The notes under the pieces: model-generated
Databases searched by the model: none
What the model was told of the DNA's origin: nothing
Seen by the model: the letters and a program-made list of their open reading frames with translations, nothing else
Shown: in pieces, positions 44,258 through 53,188 of the stretch
Position numbering within the stretch: position 1 is the stretch's first letter
How the letters are laid out: the number at the start of each line of letters is the position of its first letter
NCBI RefSeq assembly: GCF_021245725.1
Contig: NZ_JAJGSX010000026.1
Coordinates: 31,229 to 95,228, forward strand
DNA from: Pseudonocardia sp. TRM90224
GTDB lineage: Bacteria; Actinomycetota; Actinomycetes; Mycobacteriales; Pseudonocardiaceae
Direction of reading: 5' to 3'
Length of the DNA: 64,000 nucleotides
Translations under genes and position numbers: made by a program

Positions 44258-45030
44258 GGACGGCCCCCCGCGTGCTCGGCGGCGATCCGGCCGTGGGCGC
44301 GCCCGGTGTCGTCCTGCCAGCGGATCACGTCGTCCAGCTCCGGGGTCGACACCTCGATCGCGGTGTAGTCGGTCCGCGCGATCACGCGGTGCAGCTCGCC
44401 GGGCGGTGACGTCCAGCCCGATCCCACCGGGTGCACGGAGGTCACCAGGCGCGACACGTCGACGCGCTCGTCGGGGTCGGCCGGGGCGGTGAGCCCGGCG
44501 AGCACGGTGGCGGCGCCGTCGACGACATGGTTGGTCTCGGCCTTCCAGCGGTGAGACTGCAACGACGACTGGTGGCCGGCGGTCATGTGGATCTGCTTCA
44601 CCGCGTAGCCCGGGTCCGGGAGGTTCTGCGTGTACCAGATCTCGTGGCCCCAGGGTTTGGTGACCGTGTACGTGGAGATGGCGGGGAACTCGCCGGACGC
44701 GGCGGTCGCGGCCCGCTCCCCCACCGAGCCCGCTTCGAGCAGGACCGCGGTGCCCGGGCCGCGGTTGGTGAACCGGTACTCCGACCCGGCCGGTGCGTGC
44801 CAGCCCTCCAGCCTGCGGTACCGGCCGGCCGTCGAACCGTCGCGCAGCTCCAGCGCGACCTCGCCGTCGACGACCACGAAGGTGCGGTGGTGGAGCGGGT
44901 CGCTGCGGAAGGGCACCGCGTGCCCGGGGGCGAGGGTGTGCTCGACGAAGACGTAGCGGGGCACGGCCACGGGGCCGGCGAGGTCCCGCTTGCTGCCGTA
45001 GTCGGTGAGGACGGGGGCGGTCGGGGTCAT
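44254..45030 (-). CDS. bicupin, mannose-6-phosphate isomerase type II-like
   Basis: 258 residues. The second half contains VTKPWGHEIWYT, then IHMTAGHQSSLQSHRWKAET and NHVVDGAATV, the cupin metal site of type II phosphomannose isomerases. The first half has a second cupin-like block (RSDPLHHRTFVVVDGEVALE). It is probably an epimerase or isomerase acting on a sugar phosphate in this sugar cassette. ATG overlaps the transketolase stop as ATGA. Confidence 0.78.
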   Translation of the reverse strand: MTPTAPVLTDYGSKRDLAGPVAVPRYVFVEHTLAPGHAVPFRSDPLHHRTFVVVDGEVALELRDGSTAGRYRRLEGWHAPAGSEYRFTNRGPGTAVLLEAGSVGERAATAASGEFPAISTYTVTKPWGHEIWYTQNLPDPGYAVKQIHMTAGHQSSLQSHRWKAETNHVVDGAATVLAGLTAPADPDERVDVSRLVTSVHPVGSGWTSPPGELHRVIARTDYTAIEVSTPELDDVIRWQDDTGRAHGRIAAEHAGGRP

Positions 45031-45968
45031 GAACGGCCTCCTCTGTCGCGCAGGAACGTCGTCAACCGGCGGGTCACGCCCGCGGTGTCCAGCTGGTAGC
45101 GGGCGTAGAGCTCGCCCGGGGTGCCGGCCTGGGCGTAGTCCGCGACGCCCCACGCCTCGAACCGCACGTCGTCCGGCATGCCGGCGACGATCCGCGCGAT
45201 CTCGTCGCCGAGCCCGCCGACGTCGGCGTGGTCCTCCACCACGAACACGGACCCGTGCGCGCGGGCGATCTCCTCGACCGCCGCGCGCGCGACGGGCAGC
45301 GACGACGCGTTGACCACCGACGGGTGGATGCCGACGCGCGCCAGCTCGTCCACGGCGTCGAGGACGACGGGGAGCATGCCGCCCATGGTGAACACGGCGA
45401 CGTCCGTGCCGCGGTGCAGCACCGCGGGCCGGCCGGGAACGAACCGGTCGTCACCTGCGTGGACCTCGCGCAGCGGCTGCCGGCACAGCCGCAGGTAACT
45501 GGGGCGGTGGTGGCTCACGAGGTGCTCCAGCATCTGCCGGGTCTCGTGCCCGTCCGCGGGCTGCAGGATCTCGACGTTGGGCAACGTCCGCATCAGCGCG
45601 AGGTCGCGCAGCCCCATCTGGGTGGGCCCGTCCTGACCGATGGCGAGGCCGGCGTGCGTGCCGACCACCACCACGCCGGCCCCGTTGAGCCCGATCGACT
45701 GGAAGATCTCCAGGTACTTGCCCGTGATGAAGTGGGCGAAGCTCGCGACGAAGGGCCGGTAGCCCTCCTGCGCGAGGCCTGCCGCGATCCCGATCGCGTT
45801 GGCCTCGGCGATACCGCACTCGACGAAACGGTCCGGGTGGCGCTCCGCGAAGCGCGACGTGCGCGTCGCGGACGCGAGATCGCAGTTGACGACCATCACG
45901 TCGTCGTGGTCGTCGGCCAGCTCCACCAGCGCGTCACCGAACCAGTCCCGGGTGGACCGCACCGTCAC
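45027..45968 (-). CDS. transketolase, C-terminal subunit
   Basis: 313 residues carrying the pyrimidine-binding and C-terminal transketolase domains. The catalytic glutamate for thiamine diphosphate activation is in FVECGIAEANAIGIAAGLA, followed by QDGPTQMGLRDLALMRTLPN. GTG overlaps the stop of the N-terminal subunit, so the two are coupled. Split transketolases of this kind are frequent in secondary-metabolite and archaeal contexts. Confidence 0.92.
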   Translation of the reverse strand: MTVRSTRDWFGDALVELADDHDDVMVVNCDLASATRTSRFAERHPDRFVECGIAEANAIGIAAGLAQEGYRPFVASFAHFITGKYLEIFQSIGLNGAGVVVVGTHAGLAIGQDGPTQMGLRDLALMRTLPNVEILQPADGHETRQMLEHLVSHHRPSYLRLCRQPLREVHAGDDRFVPGRPAVLHRGTDVAVFTMGGMLPVVLDAVDELARVGIHPSVVNASSLPVARAAVEEIARAHGSVFVVEDHADVGGLGDEIARIVAGMPDDVRFEAWGVADYAQAGTPGELYARYQLDTAGVTRRLTTFLRDRGGRS

Positions 45969-46837
45969 GACGCCGCCTCCACGGCGACGGCGTCGAGGTA
46001 GTCGGTCGCCGCGTGGAACTCCTCGCGGGTCAGCACACCGCTGTGGCTCCCGCCGAGCACGACGCGGTCGCCGCCGAGGTGACCCTTGCGCGTGTGGGCG
46101 ATCAGCGCGGTCGGCCGCGGCGACCGTCGGGCCGCGCCGAGGGCGGCGCGGATCGCGTGGTGCTCGTGGCCGTCAATCTCCTGCACCTGCCACCCGAACG
46201 CCTGCAGCTTCGCCGGCAGCGACCCCGACGGCAGCACGTGCTCGACGGGGCCGTCGTTCTGGCTCCCGTTGTGGTCGACGAGCAGCGTGACGCCGGGCAG
46301 GCCCCGTGCCCCGGCGTGCATCAGGGCCTCCCAGACCTGACCTTCCTGGCATTCCCCGTCGCCGACGAGGCAGTAGACGTGGGAGTCCTCGCCCTTCAGC
46401 CGTTTGGCGACCGCCCGCCCGATCGCGACGGACAGGCCCTGCCCGAGCGCGCCCGTGCTCACGTCGACCAGCTCGCAGCGGGTGCGGTCGGGATGGCCCT
46501 GCAGCGGGCTGTCGATCCGGCGGAGGCGACCGATCCACTCCGGGGAGAGGTCACCGGCGACGATCAACGCCGCGTACCAGGCGGGCACCGCGTGCCCCTT
46601 CGAGAGGACGAACACATCCGACCCGGTGCGCGACCGGCCCGCAGCCCACCGCATCTGGTCGAACCTCAGCGCGCTGAGCAGGTCGATGCACGACAGCGAC
46701 GAACCGACGTGACCGGATCCCGCCCGGTAGATCATCTCCAGCAGGACCTGCCGGCACCGGTTCGCGAGCCGCGCGATGTCCTCGACGGTCATATCGCGTC
46801 GCTCGTCCAGCTCGGGCGCGACGTCAATGGGGCGCAT
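45965..46837 (-). CDS. transketolase, N-terminal subunit
   Basis: 290 residues. It has the TPP motif beginning VGDGECQEGQVWEALMHA and ending VDHNGSQ, SGHVGSSLSCIDLLSAL and the QGHPDRTRCELVDVSTGALG substrate and cofactor loop. ATG at 46837 has GGAGGAG 8 bases upstream; other in-frame starts at 46876 and 46792 lack this. It is the first gene of the NRPS-PKS operon. With its partner it moves two-carbon ketol units between sugar phosphates. Confidence 0.92.
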   Translation of the reverse strand: MRPIDVAPELDERRDMTVEDIARLANRCRQVLLEMIYRAGSGHVGSSLSCIDLLSALRFDQMRWAAGRSRTGSDVFVLSKGHAVPAWYAALIVAGDLSPEWIGRLRRIDSPLQGHPDRTRCELVDVSTGALGQGLSVAIGRAVAKRLKGEDSHVYCLVGDGECQEGQVWEALMHAGARGLPGVTLLVDHNGSQNDGPVEHVLPSGSLPAKLQAFGWQVQEIDGHEHHAIRAALGAARRSPRPTALIAHTRKGHLGGDRVVLGGSHSGVLTREEFHAATDYLDAVAVEAAS

Positions 46838-46920
46838 GTTCGGTCTCCTCCGGCTCGCCGAGCGGGCCGCCGGCAACGGCGACGTTCGTTCGGCTGGTGC
46901 ACGTGGAACTGCGACTGCTC

Positions 46921-46949
46921 AACATCGGCAACTCGGTGCCGAACATCGG
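46921..46949. promoter_or_regulatory. direct repeat upstream of the NRPS-PKS operon
   Basis: AACATCGG occurs at 46921-46928 and 46942-46949, 21 bp apart, two helical turns. It lies about 85-112 bp upstream of the first operon gene in an AT-richer stretch. A regulator binding site is plausible; no regulator is encoded within the cluster. No convincing -35/-10 pair was found. Confidence 0.4.
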
Positions 46950-47574
46950 TGCGGATCCCCGCCGAGACCGAACCGAAATGCCGACATACGCCGCGAATCG
47001 GCAGAATTTCACCCTTCGATCGCATACTCGACACCGATTGCAACGGGCGTGTCGGAGCAACTCGACGGCGAGGTAGCGGGGAGCTGGACGGAACGGACAA
47101 TCGTCGGGTCTACGGCCGATCCTTGCGACTATTCTCAGCCTTGGTGAGATGGGCCAAGGCTAGAACGATTCACCTCAAGAGCACCTTAGTCGCGTGTGAA
47201 ACGTTCCCGATGTTCCACGGGCCCACTTCCGCGCCCGACGAATCCACACGGCCATCGGATGCACCTCAGGCGGGGACCAACGCCACCGCTCGACGCGGTT
47301 CACGCTCGCTCGGATGTGCCGACAGCTGTCGCGCCGTGCAATAAAGGCCGCGGGCCAGGACGAGTCACGACAGCGACGGATCCAGGGACACGAAGCATCC
47401 TGGGTTCGCCTCATCGGGGCCGGCAGCTGCTGCACCTCCTCGCAACCCTGTCCCCTGCTCGCGATGCTCGCCCACGCTCGCCGTGATCGCCGCCCAGGAA
47501 CTGGACCATGGCGGCTTCGACGAGCCGGCCCTGGGCGCGGCGTTCAATCGCGCGGCGACATCACCTACGTGTGA

Positions 47575-47747
47575 CCGCCTGGCGCGCACCTTCGACAACA
47601 CACATTCCAGCGGATCGAAAGCCGCTACAACCGTCGCCGACGACACTCCACACTCGACTACTTGACACCAATCGAGTACGAGCCAGGATTCAGAAATCTC
47701 ACCGACCTGGCAGCCTAACCAATGTCCACAAAATCGGGAACACTCCA
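47575..47747 (+). pseudogene. IS3-family transposase C-terminal remnant with right end
   Basis: This lies in a 1.17-kb gap (46838-48004) that otherwise shows no gene. The frame reads FQRIESRYNRRRRHSTLDY then LTPIEYEPGFRNLTDLAA and stop at 47718, the standard C-terminus of IS3-group OrfB. Five bases later TGTCCACAAAATCGGGAAC and ACTCCA (to 47747) look like the right terminal repeat. The frame is interrupted by TGA at 47572. It marks old insertion between the biosynthetic cluster and the two-component genes. Confidence 0.75.
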
Positions 47748-48004
47748 GATTGCGCCGCGCGGACGACGAATGCACCTCGGCTGCCGAATTATGGGACGGG
47801 TGCGGCGTCGGGGCAGGTGCCGATCTGCTGTCAGTTGGTTAGAACCCCCTACACAGATTCATTGTCTGAGCGAAGGCGTTAGTTCGCCCGCCTGTCGGGG
47901 CGAGAGGTCGCCTACCTCGGGTGAGCATCACGATCGGCGCCGACGGTACGTCCTGGATGCCTCGCTGGATGGAACGGCTAGGAGTTCCATGCCGCGGTTC
48001 CGGC

Positions 48005-48667
48005 TCAGGAGCCGGGTCGCACGAGTCCGCTCTCGTACGCGAAGATCGCCGCCTGCGTCCGGTCGCGCAAGTCCAATTTGGTGAGCAGCCGTCCGACGTG
48101 GGACTTGACCGTGTGCTCTGCGATGACGAGGTCACGGGCGATCTCGGCGTTGCTGTGACCAGCGGATATCAGCCGCAGCACATCACGTTCGCGCGTGGTG
48201 AGGCCAGCCAGCCTGGCCGCGTCACGAGAGCGAGGCGGTTGCTGCTGAGCGAACCGGGCGATCATTCGTGCCGTGACCGAGGGGGCGAGCAGTGCGTCCC
48301 CGGCGGCGGCTACCCGCACCGCATCAGCGAGGGCCTGTGGGGAAGCGTCCTTCAGCATGAAGCCGCTGACGCCGATCCGCAGCGCCTCGTAGACGTAGTC
48401 GTCGAGGTCGAACGTGGTCAGCATGACGATCCGAGGCCGGTACGCCTCGCCGGGAGCGAGCAGGGTCGCCGCGGCAGCGAGACCGTCCACGCGGGGCATG
48501 CGCACGTCCATGAGGACGACATCGGGGCGGTGTTCGCGGACAGCTGCGACGGCCTGGTCGCCATCGGCCGCCTGGGCCAGCACTGTGATGTCGGGTTCGG
48601 CGTCGAGCAGAGCGGCGAAGCCTGCACGCACCATGGCCTGATCGTCGGCCAGCACGAGAGTGATCAC
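48005..48667 (-). CDS. NarL/LuxR-type response regulator (A)
   Basis: 220 residues. The receiver has DD at 8-9, phospho-acceptor D54 in VVLMDVRMPRVDG and the lysine in FMLKDAS; the C-terminal LuxR HTH is LTTRERDVLRLISAGHSNAE, then IARDLVIAEHTVKSHVGRLL. It overlaps the kinase stop as ATGA. Position beside the NRPS-PKS operon, whose first gene is 1.2 kb away on the same strand, makes it a candidate regulator of that operon (inference). Confidence 0.93.
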   Translation of the reverse strand: MITLVLADDQAMVRAGFAALLDAEPDITVLAQAADGDQAVAAVREHRPDVVLMDVRMPRVDGLAAAATLLAPGEAYRPRIVMLTTFDLDDYVYEALRIGVSGFMLKDASPQALADAVRVAAAGDALLAPSVTARMIARFAQQQPPRSRDAARLAGLTTRERDVLRLISAGHSNAEIARDLVIAEHTVKSHVGRLLTKLDLRDRTQAAIFAYESGLVRPGS

Positions 48668-49857
48668 GGTAGGGGCTCCAACGGTAGGCGGACGTCGACG
48701 AGGAACCCGCCGTCGGTCGTCGGTCCGGTGTGGATGCGGCCGCGGAGTAGACGGACCCGTTCCCGCATCCCGACAAGTCCGAGCCCGGCGCCCGGCGCAG
48801 GTGCCGGCGATTGCGGCGCTGCCGCATTGATGATGCTGATGTGCAGCTCATCGCCGGCCGGAGCGACCGTGACGCTGGTCGACGCTCCGGTAGCGTGGCG
48901 GACCACGTTGCTGAGCGATTCCTGGACGATGCGGTAAGTCGACACCCCGATACCGGGTGGCAGCGCAAGTGGTTCGGTGATGGCGAGCTCGGTGGGGGTC
49001 CCGGACCGCCGAGCAGCAGCCGCGAGATCGCCGATATCGGCAAGGCCTGGCTGCGGGCCCCTGTCGGGGGCGACATCGCCGCGCAGAATGCCGAGCAGTC
49101 CGCGCATCTCGGTCAGCGCCGATCTGGCGAGTTCGCCCAACGCGGTGAACTCCGCAGCCGCCGGCACCGACACGTCCGGGATCCGCTGTGGAGCGCTGGC
49201 AGCGCGGACAGCCAACTCCGAGAGGTGATGGGCGACGGAGTCGTGCAATTCTCGGGCTACCCGGTCGTGTTCCTCGCGGATCCGGCGCCGACCGGCATCC
49301 GCGACGGCGCCACGAAGACGCTCGTGCCGATCCCGATGGCGCATCCCCAGCAGCACGGCGATGGTGACCTCGGCGGCCCAGATGAGAGTGACCGAAAGGC
49401 TCGACGGCCGGAATCCGAACAGGAGCACTGCATGGCCGAGTCCCCAAACCGGCAGTGTTGAGAACACCCAACCGATCGTGCGGACGGGAAATGACAGGCC
49501 TGCGACGTAGCCGATCACCAGGTGTGCGACAGCGATGTTCAGGAACCAGGGCGGTGGGGCGGCAGTCGGAGAGCCTGCGAGTGCGGCGATCGTCGAGGCC
49601 GCCACCACGAGCACCGCCAGCACCGCGGCGAGACCGGGCCGGCGCCATGCCAGCAGCACCGGCGCCGTAACCACGGCGGCGTAGACGAAGCTGGCGATCT
49701 GCAAAGCACCGAGGGCGCCCAACGAAAGCAGGAAGGTGGCGGCTGCGGCGAGGAGGAAGAACCAGCGTGGTGCGATGGGCCGCCCAGGGCGGATGGCCGA
49801 CTCCGGCAGGCGTGCGTCGAATACCGCACGCAGCGTGTTCGATCCGGCGATGGTCAT
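48664..49857 (-). CDS. sensor histidine kinase, HisKA_3 type (A)
   Basis: 397 residues. An N-terminal region of about six hydrophobic segments precedes the dimerisation/phospho-acceptor helix (RVARELHDSVAHHLSELAV, H in ELHDSVAHH) and an ATPase domain with VQESLSNVVRHA and GLGLVGMRERVRLLRG. There is no large extracellular loop, so it probably senses something in or near the membrane. It is paired with the downstream regulator. Confidence 0.93.
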   Translation of the reverse strand: MTIAGSNTLRAVFDARLPESAIRPGRPIAPRWFFLLAAAATFLLSLGALGALQIASFVYAAVVTAPVLLAWRRPGLAAVLAVLVVAASTIAALAGSPTAAPPPWFLNIAVAHLVIGYVAGLSFPVRTIGWVFSTLPVWGLGHAVLLFGFRPSSLSVTLIWAAEVTIAVLLGMRHRDRHERLRGAVADAGRRRIREEHDRVARELHDSVAHHLSELAVRAASAPQRIPDVSVPAAAEFTALGELARSALTEMRGLLGILRGDVAPDRGPQPGLADIGDLAAAARRSGTPTELAITEPLALPPGIGVSTYRIVQESLSNVVRHATGASTSVTVAPAGDELHISIINAAAPQSPAPAPGAGLGLVGMRERVRLLRGRIHTGPTTDGGFLVDVRLPLEPLP

Positions 49858-49891
49858 GAAGGCGATCCTCGCAGGCCTGGACGTGGCCGCC

Positions 49892-51115
49892 TCACGTGCG
49901 CGATCGAATCAGACCTGCGTCGAATTCCGGACGTCGTGAAGCGGCAGATCGGTCATGGCGAGGCCGCCGCGCGAGTACGGCCAGGAGGACGACCGTCCAG
50001 AGCACCGGCGCTGCGGCGACGACGTGCAGCCACGGTGTCCAGCCCCGCTCATCGCCGAGCAGCCCCACCAGCACTATCTGCGGCCCGACGGCGAAGATCG
50101 TCAGGCCGGCGCCGGCTAGTACCCGCATTCCTGAAGCGGCCAGCACAGGCAACACCGGCAGCAGCCATACCCAGTGGTGCGACCACGAGATCGGCGATGC
50201 CAACAGCCCACCGGCCGATATCGCGATGAATCCCAGCAGCGGTTCCCCACGACGCGCGCACCGCACCGCAGCGAGCACCGCCAGCCCGAGCGCAAGCAGA
50301 GCAAGCGCCAGCCACAGCACCATCGTCGCGCGTGGGTCGAGCCCGAACCAGTTCGCGATCGGGCGCAGGTTCTGGTTACCGCTCGCCCACGTCGGAAGCT
50401 GAGGATCGAGGCGGAAGATCTGCCGGGTCCAGTACTCCAGCGACTCCGCAGGCGCCAGCAGAAAACCGATCAACGTCACTCCGGCGGCGGCAACGACCGC
50501 CCGCGCGGCAGCCCGGCGGTCACCGTCGATGAGGAACCACAGGACGAATACGAACGGCGTGAGCTTGATCGCTGCTGCGACTCCCACGAGGACACCGCGC
50601 CAGCGCCGGTACTTGTGGTTCGAAGACAGCACGACCACGTCGGTCACGACGAGTGCAAGCAGTAGAAGATTGATCTGCCCTAGGAACAGGGTCATCCGGA
50701 TGGGGTCCAGCAACAGAAGCACCGGAAGCGCCAACAGCAAGCTGTGGCCGCGCAGATCGCTGCCGAGAACCCGGTTGATCCGCACGAGCACCCATACCGC
50801 CGCCCATACGGATGCGGCCAGCACCAGTATCGACGCGACAACCATCGGCAGCACGGCAAGCGGGAAGAACATGATGGCCGCGATCGGCGGGTAGACGAAC
50901 GGCAGCACCTCACCGAAGTCGGTGCGAAACCCATGATCGTAGAGCGGTGCCCCGGCGGCGAACGCCTGCGCGCCGAGCCGGTACACGTCGAGATCAAGGC
51001 GGTAGCCGAACCCCGGCGTACCCGGCGCGCCGACCAGATAGATCCCCAGCAGGAGCCCGGCAAGTGCCCCTGCCACCACGGCCACGCGTCCCGCCGGCGT
51101 TCGTGTGATCAGCAT
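49892..51115 (-). CDS. GT87-family membrane mannosyltransferase-like protein
   Basis: 407 residues with about 10 membrane segments. The catalytic-loop pattern of GT87 (polyprenol-phosphate-mannose dependent, PimE-like) appears in RLDLDVYRLGAQAFAAGAPL and PFVYPPIAAIMFFPLAVLP, followed by FLGQINLLLLALV and SGNQNLRP. Such enzymes add alpha-mannose to cell-envelope lipids on the outer face. It ends 34 bases before the kinase start and is divergent from the AAA fragment. Confidence 0.85.
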   Translation of the reverse strand: MLITRTPAGRVAVVAGALAGLLLGIYLVGAPGTPGFGYRLDLDVYRLGAQAFAAGAPLYDHGFRTDFGEVLPFVYPPIAAIMFFPLAVLPMVVASILVLAASVWAAVWVLVRINRVLGSDLRGHSLLLALPVLLLLDPIRMTLFLGQINLLLLALVVTDVVVLSSNHKYRRWRGVLVGVAAAIKLTPFVFVLWFLIDGDRRAAARAVVAAAGVTLIGFLLAPAESLEYWTRQIFRLDPQLPTWASGNQNLRPIANWFGLDPRATMVLWLALALLALGLAVLAAVRCARRGEPLLGFIAISAGGLLASPISWSHHWVWLLPVLPVLAASGMRVLAGAGLTIFAVGPQIVLVGLLGDERGWTPWLHVVAAAPVLWTVVLLAVLARRPRHDRSAASRRPEFDAGLIRSRT

Positions 51116-51135
51116 GTGGCGACGCTAAGAACACG

Positions 51136-52032
51136 ATGGGGGCGACCACATCACTCCACGGAACGCACCACAGCCGGTCCTTCAGGACCAAGCCGCGACC
51201 AGTTGGCCCTCACTCTCTGCAAGAGCTGGTCCTTCCGATGGACCTGGCCGAGCGGATCACCCGGATGACCGAGCACGCCGAAGCCGATCTCGTGCTGCAC
51301 CTGCGCAGCGGATACGGGTCAGGGAAGCAATCGATCGCGGCGGCGTGCGCTGGGTCGTGGGGCGGGTCGCTGCTCGTGGTGGACGGCGCGGCGGTGGCCG
51401 GGCGGGTACCGCTGGAGTACGCGACCCTGCTGGGACTGGCTGAGCGTGAGGTGCGCCTGCAGGGCGCGGCGCTCTACTGGAACGGGTTCGACGCGCTGCT
51501 GGGCGAGGACCGTCAGGCCGAGCTGCGGATGCTGCTGGATGTACTCGCAGCGCATCCCGCCCCCGCGTTCGTCGCCGGCGAGATCGCGTGGCAGCCGGCG
51601 AACCCGCCGGCCGCAATCACGGTCATCCCCGTCGATGTGCCGGCGCCGGGACTCGACGACCGGGTGCGCCTGTGGCGCTCCGCGCTGGGTGCCGACACGC
51701 CGAGCGACCTGGCAGCCCTAGCGAATGCTTTCCGGCTCACCGGCGGTCAGATCCGCGACGCGACCGCCACCGCTCGCAGCCTTGCCGCGGCCCGCGACCC
51801 GGCAGCGCCCGAGCCGAGCGGCGAGGACCTGTTCGCCGCGTGCCGGCTGCAGTCCCACCGCAGGCTCGACACCGTGGCCAAGCGCAGCGAACCTCGCTTC
51901 ACATGGGACGACCTCGTGCTGCCGCCCGACGTCATGACACAGCTGCGCGAGATCCACGACCAGATCCGCTATCGCGGCGTGGTCCACGAGACCTGGGGTT
52001 TCCGCAACAAGCTCGCCGCTCGCGGTAACTGA
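51136..52032 (+). pseudogene. AAA ATPase fragment cut by an IS481 element
   Basis: 298 codons. The segment SLQELVLPMDLAERITRM, LHLRSGYGSGKQSIAAACA and TWDDLVLPPDVMTQLREIHD is typical of the middle of large winged-helix AAA ATPases, with the degenerate first nucleotide site. It breaks off at WGFRNKLAARG, just where the functional Walker A (GPPGTGKT) should follow. The stop TGA is the first three bases of the IS481 left repeat. The N-terminus also seems shortened. Relatives accompany contractile-injection or phage-tail-like clusters, but none is seen here. Confidence 0.8.
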
Positions 52033-53158
52033 CCAGAGACGTTGGTTGAGGTCGTGTGACGACACGATCTGATTGATCTTGAATGGCGAGGACCTCCTGT
52101 GGTTGGTGTGGAGCTGTCTGACGGCATCCGCACCGAGACCGCAGGAGGTCTTCGTGGTCCACGCTAACGCCCCACTCAATGAGAAGCACCGACTCCGCAT
52201 GGCCAGGCTGATTGTCGAGGACGGTCTGCCGATCGCGCAGGCCGCGCAGCGGTTTCAGGTCGCCTGGCCGACGGCGAAGCGCTGGGCCCAGCGCTACCTC
52301 GAGTTCGGTGAGGCCGGCATGGCTGATCAATCCAGCCGGCCCCACCACAGCCCGAACGTGACACCGCCCAAGCCGGTCCGGCTGATCGCGCGGGACCGGA
52401 TGCGGCTGCACCTGGGCCCGATCGAGATCGGTGCCCGCCGTGGCATGCCCGCCTCCACGGTGCACCGGGGTCCTGACCCGCTGCGGGCTGCACCGGCTCT
52501 CCCATGTTGACCGGGTCACCGGCGAACCGATCCGCCGCTACGAACACCCCCACCCCGGCGACATGCTGCACGTGGATGTGAAGAAGCTGGGCAACATCCC
52601 CGACGGCGGCGGCTGGCGCTACGTCGGGCGCCAGCAAGGCAAACGCCACCACGCCAGCACCCCCGACAAGCCCCGCAGCCGCCACGGTGACAACAAACAG
52701 ATGGGCACGGCCTACGTCCACACCGTGCTCGATGACCACTCCCGGGTGGCCTACGCCGAGATCCACGACCGCCGAGATCCACGACGACGAGAAGGCCACC
52801 ACCGCCATCGCGGTCTTGCGCCGCGCCACCAGCTGGTTCGCCGACCGCGGCGTCACCACAGAGCGAGTGCTGTCAGACAACGGGTCGGCCTACCGCTCCC
52901 ACGCCTGCCGCGACACCTGCACCGAGCTGGGCATCACCCCGAAACGGACCCGGCCCTACCGGCCACAGACCAACGGAAAGATCGAACGCTTCCACCGCAC
53001 CCTGGCCGACCGCTGGGCCTTCGCACGGCACTACCTCAGTGAGTCCGACCGCCGCGACGCACTACCGGCCTGGCTGCACCAGTACAACCATCACCGACCC
53101 CACACCGCCATCGGACGCCGGCCACCGATCACCCGTTTAACCAACGTCCCTGGGCAGT
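52028..53158. mobile_element. IS481-family insertion sequence
   Basis: Terminal inverted repeats are visible: ACTGACCAGAGACGTTGGTT (52028-52047) and, reversed, ACTGCCCAGGGACGTTGGTT (53139-53158), with 18 of 20 matching. The element is about 1.13 kb and carries one transposase, now frameshifted. It sits inside the AAA ATPase gene. The exact ends could extend by a few bases, and no target duplication could be confirmed because the right part of the AAA gene is missing. Confidence 0.85.
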
Positions 53159-53166
53159 ACAGCTAG
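52154..53166 (+). pseudogene. IS481 transposase, twice frameshifted
   Basis: GTG at 52154 follows GGAGG. The reading frame gives an HTH (LPIAQAAQRFQVAWPTAKRW) and then breaks at a G-run (52467-52470), where one extra G shifts HRVLTRCGL out of frame. The second segment holds the first catalytic aspartate in HVDVKKLG. A 16-bp tandem duplication (52755-52786) shifts the frame again, into a third segment with DNGSAYRS and TNGKIERFHRTL (second D and E of the DDE triad). All catalytic residues remain, but the protein cannot be made intact. Confidence 0.9.
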
Positions 53167-53188
53167 AACGGCCCGGCTCCGGTATATT

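Noticed and set aside
47554..47574. GDITYV text resembling the first catalytic aspartate region of IS3 transposases, ahead of the IS3 C-terminus
   Set aside because: The residues before it are not transposase-like and a stop follows at once. It could be a deletion junction but may be chance, so the remnant is called only from 47575.
49858..49891. Possible promoter between the GT87 gene and the kinase
   Set aside because: Only 34 bases are available and no convincing -35/-10 pair was found.
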